Below, one piece after another: positions 59,542-64,000 of a stretch of 64,000 nucleotides of DNA. Every line of letters begins with the position of its first letter. The stretch's first letter is position 1. A program made the translations under genes and the position numbers. Under the pieces are notes generated by a model. That model had not been told where the DNA came from, searched no databases, and saw only the letters and a program-made list of their open reading frames with translations. The stretch is from NCBI RefSeq assembly GCF_003150835.1, contig NZ_CP029479.1:1959501-2023500 (forward strand), written 5' to 3'. Origin of the DNA: Phenylobacterium parvum. Its GTDB lineage: Bacteria > Pseudomonadota > Alphaproteobacteria > Caulobacterales > Caulobacteraceae.

Positions 59542-59668
59542 GTGGCCTCCTTGTAAGGCGGCCATCCTAGACCCCCGCGCCCCCCGGCGCCTATGGCTTG
59601 AAGGGGCTTTTCAACCCCGGGAGGGAGAGGCATAAAGTTTTTGCTTTCTTTCAGTTGGGAGGCTGAAA

Positions 59669-60733
59669 ATGAAAACCGCTGCACTCGCCCTGGCGTCCGC
59701 CATGTCCCTCGCCCTGGCCCCGGTGGCGGAGGCCTGTTCCCGGGCAACCTGGCTGGGGGACGACGGCTCGGTGATCACCGGCCGGTCCATGGACTGGCCC
59801 TATGACTTCAACACCCATTTCTACGTCATTCCGCGGGGGTTCCAGAACGAGGGGATCAAGGGCGGACTGACCTGGGCCAGCAAGTACGGGACCGTGGTGG
59901 CGGCGGGCTCCATGACCCCCGGCGGTCCGATCGACGGGGCCTTCGACGGCGTCAACGAGAAGGGACTCGGCGCCAACCTGCTCTACCTCGCCGAAGCCGA
60001 CTTCGGCCCCGCGCCCGGCTCGGCCAAGCCGCGGATCTCCATGGGCGCCTGGGTGCAGTACGTCCTGTCGAACTACGCGACGGTCTCGGAGGTGGTCGAG
60101 GCCCTGAAGTCGGACCCGATCTACATCGTCCCGTCGAACTTCGGCCCGGGCGGCGCGGGACACCCCACCGTCCACCTGTCGATCAGCGACGCGACCGGGG
60201 ACTCCGCGGTGATCGAGTACATCAAGGGCAAGCCGGTCATCCACCACAACCGGGCCTACCAGGTCATGACCAACAGCCCGACCTTCGATCGCCAGCTGAC
60301 CCTGAACGACTACTGGAGCCGGATGGACGGCTCAAAGGTCCTGCCCGGCTCGCACCAGTCCGAGGACCGCTTCGTGCGGGCCAGCTACTACCTTAAGCGC
60401 CTGGGCACGAGCGAGACTGACACCCGAAAGCAGGTGGCCGGGGTCTTCTCGGTGATGCGCAATGTTTCGGTGCCCTGGGGCGCCCCGGACCCCGACCATC
60501 CGAACATCGCCCCCACCTACTGGCGGACAGTCATCGACCACACCCGCGGGGTCTACTACTTCGAGTCCGCTCTCAGCCCCTACGTGGTGGCCCTGGACCT
60601 CAAGTCCCTCGACTTCTCGCCCAGGGCAGGGGTGCGAAGCGTGGCCCTCGAGGGCAAGGACAGCTATTCCCTGGTCGGCCTGATCAACAAGTCCCTGAAG
60701 CCAACGGCGCCCATCGCCTACCTGGCGCCCTGA
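59669..60733 (+). CDS. Exported Ntn-type linear amide hydrolase (choloylglycine hydrolase/penicillin V acylase family, C59)
   Basis: 354 residues. A signal peptide ends at AEA, and mature Cys23 becomes the N-terminal nucleophile (CSRATWLGDDGSVITGRSMDW), with Arg and Asp of the RSMDW motif in place and conserved NSP (MTNSPTFDRQL) and R(SVPWG) blocks. Such enzymes cleave amides such as bile salts, penicillin V or acyl-homoserine lactones; Gram-negative members often act on the last. ATG at 59669, with GGGAGGCTGAAA. The upstream 127 bases are AT-richer than the rest. Confidence 0.9.
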   Translation: MKTAALALASAMSLALAPVAEACSRATWLGDDGSVITGRSMDWPYDFNTHFYVIPRGFQNEGIKGGLTWASKYGTVVAAGSMTPGGPIDGAFDGVNEKGLGANLLYLAEADFGPAPGSAKPRISMGAWVQYVLSNYATVSEVVEALKSDPIYIVPSNFGPGGAGHPTVHLSISDATGDSAVIEYIKGKPVIHHNRAYQVMTNSPTFDRQLTLNDYWSRMDGSKVLPGSHQSEDRFVRASYYLKRLGTSETDTRKQVAGVFSVMRNVSVPWGAPDPDHPNIAPTYWRTVIDHTRGVYYFESALSPYVVALDLKSLDFSPRAGVRSVALEGKDSYSLVGLINKSLKPTAPIAYLAP

Positions 60734-60740
60734 GGCTGGA

Positions 60741-61169
60741 TCAGTTGAGGTCCTGTCGGTCCGGCGGGACCTGCGGCAGGGGCGCGACGGGAACCCCGTC
60801 CTCGACGAGGGCGCGGGCCTCCTCGGGCGTGGCCTCGCCGTAGATCCCGCGTTCCTCAGACCGGCCCTCATGGATGGCCCGGGCCTCGCGGGCGAAGGTG
60901 TCGCCCACATAGTCGAAGTTGTCCTCGACGTGCCGGCGGACCCGGCTGGCCATCTCCATCATCACCTCGCGCGAGGGGCCCGGCGCCCGCTTGGCCCTGC
61001 CCTTCGAGGTGACCACGGAGGGGGCCATGATCTGCTTGCGCACCTCAGCGGAGCCGCACATCGGGCAGGAGACAAGACCGCGGGCGGACTGGTCGTCGAA
61101 ATCGACAGAGCTTCCGAACCAGCCCTCGAAGTCATGGCCGGCGGCGCAGGCCAGGGCGTAGCGGATCAC
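60741..61169 (-). CDS. DUF1178 protein
   Basis: 142 residues beginning MIRYALACAAGHDFEGWFGSSVDFDDQ, with a zinc-ribbon-like CPMCGS and the ATPEEARALVEDGVPVAPLP tail, the standard DUF1178 pattern in alphaproteobacteria. Function unknown. GTG start overlapping the nitrilase stop by four bases, so the two are cotranslated. Confidence 0.9.
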   Translation of the reverse strand: MIRYALACAAGHDFEGWFGSSVDFDDQSARGLVSCPMCGSAEVRKQIMAPSVVTSKGRAKRAPGPSREVMMEMASRVRRHVEDNFDYVGDTFAREARAIHEGRSEERGIYGEATPEEARALVEDGVPVAPLPQVPPDRQDLN

Positions 61170-61993
61170 GCCAGGGACTCCGGGCCGGAGAAGGCGCGGG
61201 CGTTGGCCAGGGCCGGGATGGCGCGCCGGGCGCGGGCGGCGGCCGTAAGGTCAAGGTCCACCACCAAGACGCCGGGCTCATCATGGTCGAGGACGCCCAG
61301 CACCTCGCCCCAGGGCCCGACCGCAAGGCTCCGTCCCCAGGTCCCGCGCCGGTCTTCGTGGAAGCCGCCCTGGGCCGCGGCCAGGACGAAGCTGCCGGTC
61401 TCGATGGCCCGGGAACGGAGAAGGATCTCCCAGTGCGCCTCGCCCGTCGGCCGGGTGAAGGCGGCGGGCACAGTCATCACCTCCGCCCCGGCCAGGGCCA
61501 GGGCCCGATAGAGGGCGGGGAACCGCATGTCGTAGCAGATCGACAGGCCCAGCCGGGCCTCTCCGGCCCGCGCCGTGACCGCGCGGTCGCCGGGGGCGTA
61601 GGCGGCGCTCTCGCGCGCCGTCTCGCCATTGGGCAGGTCGACATCGAACATGTGCAGCTTGTCGTACCAGGCCGAGACCTCGCCGTCGGGGCCGACGAGC
61701 AGGCTGCGGTTGGCCGCCTTCTCGCCGCCGGCGTCGACCAGGGCCGAGCCGACCAGGACGTGAACGCCCCGCTCCCGGGCGAAGCCTCGCAGGCCGCAGA
61801 CCACCGGATCGGCGTCCACCGTCGTCAGGGCCGCGTTCAGGAGGTTTCGGTCCTTCTGCAGGATGTTGGTTCCTTCGGGAGTGAGTATCAGCTCCGCGCC
61901 GGCCTCCGCCGCCTGGCGAACCAGGGGCAGGACGTGATCCAGGGCGGCGACCTGGGTCGCCGGCGTCCGGGTCTGGACCAGGGCGACGCGCAC
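61166..61993 (-). CDS. Carbon-nitrogen hydrolase (Nit1/Nit2-like amidase)
   Basis: 275 residues. Catalytic triad is visible: Glu in ILTPEGTN, Lys in WYDKLHMFDVDLP, Cys in LSICYDMRFPALYRAL. The ...ICYDMRFP context is that of Nit2/omega-amidase and deaminated-glutathione amidase, which clean up misformed metabolites. GTG start at 61993. It ends inside the DUF1178 start and begins five bases after grxC. Confidence 0.92.
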   Translation of the reverse strand: MRVALVQTRTPATQVAALDHVLPLVRQAAEAGAELILTPEGTNILQKDRNLLNAALTTVDADPVVCGLRGFARERGVHVLVGSALVDAGGEKAANRSLLVGPDGEVSAWYDKLHMFDVDLPNGETARESAAYAPGDRAVTARAGEARLGLSICYDMRFPALYRALALAGAEVMTVPAAFTRPTGEAHWEILLRSRAIETGSFVLAAAQGGFHEDRRGTWGRSLAVGPWGEVLGVLDHDEPGVLVVDLDLTAAARARRAIPALANARAFSGPESLA

Positions 61994-61998
61994 GCGCC

Positions 61999-62256
61999 TC
62001 AGCCCGCCAGCAGGGCGTCGAGGCGACCCTGCGCCTCCAGGTCATGCAGGTCATCACAGCCGCCGACGTGCTGGCCGCCGATGAAAATCTGCGGATAGGT
62101 GGCCGCCCCTCCTGATTTCTTCAGCATTTCCTCACGCCGGGCCGGATCGAAGGCCGCCTCGATCTCGGTCACCTCCGCGCCCTTGCGCTCCAGGAGGCCC
62201 AGGGCCCGGACGCAGTAGGGGCAAAAGGGCTTGGTGTAGATGGTCACGGCGGCCAT
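61999..62256 (-). CDS. grxC: Glutaredoxin 3
   Basis: 85 residues with the redox site CPYC (Cys12, Cys15) in YTKPFCPYCVRAL, the cis-Pro TYPQIF and GGCDDLHDL. It reduces disulfides and supplies electrons to reductases such as ArsC using glutathione. ATG at 62256. First gene of the run grxC-nit-DUF1178 on the minus strand, an order common in alphaproteobacteria. Confidence 0.95.
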   Translation of the reverse strand: MAAVTIYTKPFCPYCVRALGLLERKGAEVTEIEAAFDPARREEMLKKSGGAATYPQIFIGGQHVGGCDDLHDLEAQGRLDALLAG

Positions 62257-62286
62257 GCGCGTCTCCCTAGGCTCTCAGGGTGAAGT

Positions 62287-63072
62287 CTATATGGTGAGGC
62301 TTGCCGGGTCTTTAACCCTGGCGATGACGGCGGCGTCCACCCCCGCCGCGCCGGCGGCCTTCAGGGCCCGGGCGCAGGCCTCGAGGGTCGCGCCGGTGGT
62401 CATGACGTCGTCGATGAGGAGGATGCGCCGTCCTTCCACCTGGCGACGGCGACTGTCAGGGACCCGGAAGGCCGCGGCCACGTTCCGCCGCCGGCCGGTT
62501 CCTGAGCGTCCCGCCTGCGCGCCGGTGTCCCGCCGGCGGACCAGGGCGTCGGCCAGGTAGGCCCGCGACCAGAGGCGGGCCAGGGGCCGGGCGATCTCTG
62601 CCGCCTGGTTGTAGCGCCGCCGGAACAGGCGCGAGGGATGCAGGGGCACGGGGGCGACGGCGTCCGCCTCCGCCAGCAGGTCCCGGGACGAGCGCGAGAT
62701 CCAGGCGGCGAACAGGCGTGAGAGGTCCGTCCGGTCGGCGTACTTGAGCTGGAGGACCAGGCCCCGGGAGGCGTCGTCGTAGAGACAGGCGGCGCGAGCG
62801 CGGTCGAAGGCCCGGGGCTTGGCCAGGCAGGCCGCGCAGCGGGCGCCGGGTCCCAGGCTGAACTCGAAGGGCGTACCGCAGCCGTCACAGGCCGGATCGT
62901 CCAGGAAGGTGATGCGGCTCCAGGCCTCGGCGGAGAGCCCGGGGGTCTGGACCGGTCGGTCATCATCCAGGGACCTGTGGGGATAGATGACGTCCAGCGC
63001 GGCCCGGCCCATCCGGGCGAGGGGCCCGGCGGGTTCCCAGGCCCGGCCGAAAGGTTCATTGTCGCGGCCCAT
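62287..63072 (-). CDS. comF: ComF family phosphoribosyltransferase-like protein
   Basis: 261 residues. An N-terminal zinc-ribbon-like part (PACDGCGTPF, CAACLAKP) is followed by LKYADRTDLSRLFAAW and the PRPP loop ILLIDDVMTTGATLEACARAL. ComF is needed for DNA uptake in some bacteria; elsewhere the role is unclear. The ATG whose complement is 63070-63072 is used. It overlaps the start of the divergent methyltransferase gene. Confidence 0.92.
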   Translation of the reverse strand: MGRDNEPFGRAWEPAGPLARMGRAALDVIYPHRSLDDDRPVQTPGLSAEAWSRITFLDDPACDGCGTPFEFSLGPGARCAACLAKPRAFDRARAACLYDDASRGLVLQLKYADRTDLSRLFAAWISRSSRDLLAEADAVAPVPLHPSRLFRRRYNQAAEIARPLARLWSRAYLADALVRRRDTGAQAGRSGTGRRRNVAAAFRVPDSRRRQVEGRRILLIDDVMTTGATLEACARALKAAGAAGVDAAVIARVKDPASLTI

Positions 63073-64000
63073 GCCGCCCTCCGCCTCGCCCCCGCGAATC
63101 TTCGACCGCGATCTCCTGCGCCGGCGGCTGGACCGGGCCGCCCCGGGATACGCCGGGGCCGACTTCCTGAAACGCCGCGCCGCAGGCGACATCGTGATGC
63201 GCCTGGAAGCCATCATGCGCGACTTCCCCCGCGCCGTCGACCTCGGGGCCCGCAACGGCGCCTTCGCCGAAGCCCTGGCGGCCAGCGATGCGGCCCCCCG
63301 GGTGGGCCTGCTGGTCGAGGCGGACCTGTCCGGGGCCATGCTGGCGGGACGGGCGGGGATGCGCGCCGTCGCAGACGAGGAGCGCCTGCCCTTCGCCCCT
63401 GCCAGCCTGGACCTCATCGTCTCCAGCCTGTCCCTGCACTGGGCCAACGACGTGGTGGGCGCCCTCGTGCAGGCCCGGCTGGCGCTCAAGCCTGACGGCC
63501 TCTTCATCGGGGCCCTGTTCGGCGGGGCGACCCTGACCGAGCTGCGCCAGGCCCTGACCGCCGCCGAGCTGGAGCTGACGGGCGGAGCCGGGCCCCGGGT
63601 CTCGCCCTTCGCCGACCCCTCGGACGCGGCGGGCCTCCTGCAGAGGGCCGGCTTCGCCCTGCCCGTGGCCGACGTCGACCGGGTGACCGTGCGCTACGAC
63701 CATCCCCTGAAGCTGATGGCGGACCTGCGGCGGATGGGGGAGACCTCGGTCCTGGCTGAGCGGCACCCGCGCCCCCTGACCCGCAAGGTCCTGGCCCGGG
63801 CCTTCGAGATCTACCAGAGGGACTTCGCCGGCCCGGACGGGCGGATCGCCGCCACCTTCGAGATCCTGACCCTGACCGGCTGGTCGCCCTCGGAGATCCA
63901 GCAGAAGCCCCTGCGCCCGGGTTCGGCCAAGATGCGGCTGGCCGAGGCCCTGGGCGGGGAGGAGCACAGCGTCCCCGGGACCCGGCCTCAGCGGCGCTGA
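63071..64000 (+). CDS. SAM-dependent methyltransferase, BioC/NDUFAF5-like
   Basis: 309 residues. N-terminal PPRIFDRDLLRRRLDRAA and FLKRRAAGDIVMRLEAI blocks, SAM-binding AVDLGARNGAFAEAL, and LIVSSLSLHWANDVVGALVQARLALKPDGLFIGALFGGATLTELR match the NDUFAF5 (complex I assembly) relatives in alphaproteobacteria, which hydroxylate or methylate a complex I subunit. The ATG at 63071 is used; the frame is open from 62987. It ends exactly at the window end. Confidence 0.85.
   Translation: MPPSASPPRIFDRDLLRRRLDRAAPGYAGADFLKRRAAGDIVMRLEAIMRDFPRAVDLGARNGAFAEALAASDAAPRVGLLVEADLSGAMLAGRAGMRAVADEERLPFAPASLDLIVSSLSLHWANDVVGALVQARLALKPDGLFIGALFGGATLTELRQALTAAELELTGGAGPRVSPFADPSDAAGLLQRAGFALPVADVDRVTVRYDHPLKLMADLRRMGETSVLAERHPRPLTRKVLARAFEIYQRDFAGPDGRIAATFEILTLTGWSPSEIQQKPLRPGSAKMRLAEALGGEEHSVPGTRPQRR

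Overview
The window is a GC-rich (roughly 70%) alphaproteobacterial chromosome segment, almost certainly from the Caulobacterales (Caulobacter, Phenylobacterium or Brevundimonas type). The evidence is the flagellar order fliF-fliG-fliH/flbE-fliN-flbD-flhA, a full-length ctrA with GANTC sites and TTAA half-sites upstream, an alpha-type SspB, and a circularly permuted two-piece tmRNA whose tag begins (A)ANDNFAEE. I see no insertion sequence, prophage, CRISPR array or defence island. The content is core chromosome.

Layout. 1-8.5 kb: an S46 peptidase cut by the window edge, a divergent DevC/DevA/DevB-like ABC exporter operon, an SDR dehydrogenase, a GPH-type sugar symporter, the Fe-S carrier mrp and a HAD hydrolase. 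8.5-19 kb: serB and miaA diverge with overlapping start codons. They are followed by ilvB behind a leader peptide and attenuator, then a block of unrelated genes (SRAP, HdeD-like, DUF1993, a hybrid histidine kinase, cyclophilin, Nudix), and then ilvN. The two acetolactate synthase subunits are therefore about 6 kb apart. 19-24 kb: aqpZ, the permuted ssrA gene, sspB (adaptor for ssrA-tagged proteins), a thioesterase, and a coupled pair of exported hydrolases (C13 legumain-like protease and a class C beta-lactamase-like protein).

24-35 kb is the flagellar and cell-cycle region: the fliF operon, flhA, a DUF4282 membrane protein, fliI-fliJ on the opposite strand, a small membrane protein, and ctrA with its regulatory region and terminator. 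35-48 kb: an M28 peptidase with a large membrane domain, arsC, an alcohol dehydrogenase, an acyl-CoA synthetase, ubiG, lysC, a membrane-fused alpha/beta hydrolase, a PAP2 phosphatase and ptsP. 48-64 kb: a RodZ-like protein, a 14-bp tandem repeat, ispG, prfA-MOSC-prmC in overlapping order, a DUF4167 protein, a Fur/Zur regulator, arfB, clpB, an M20 peptidase, an Ntn hydrolase, DUF1178-nitrilase-grxC, and comF diverging from a methyltransferase.

Themes. Translation termination and ribosome rescue are unusually well represented (ssrA, sspB, prfA, prmC, arfB, plus miaA). Two divergent gene pairs share a CATG, so their start codons overlap. I found no convincing wholly new system. The most interesting items are the permuted ssrA next to sspB with an atypical tag end, the ilvB attenuator with ilvN detached, the overlapping divergent starts, and several unassigned inverted repeats at promoters of ssrA/aqpZ, fliF and clpB.
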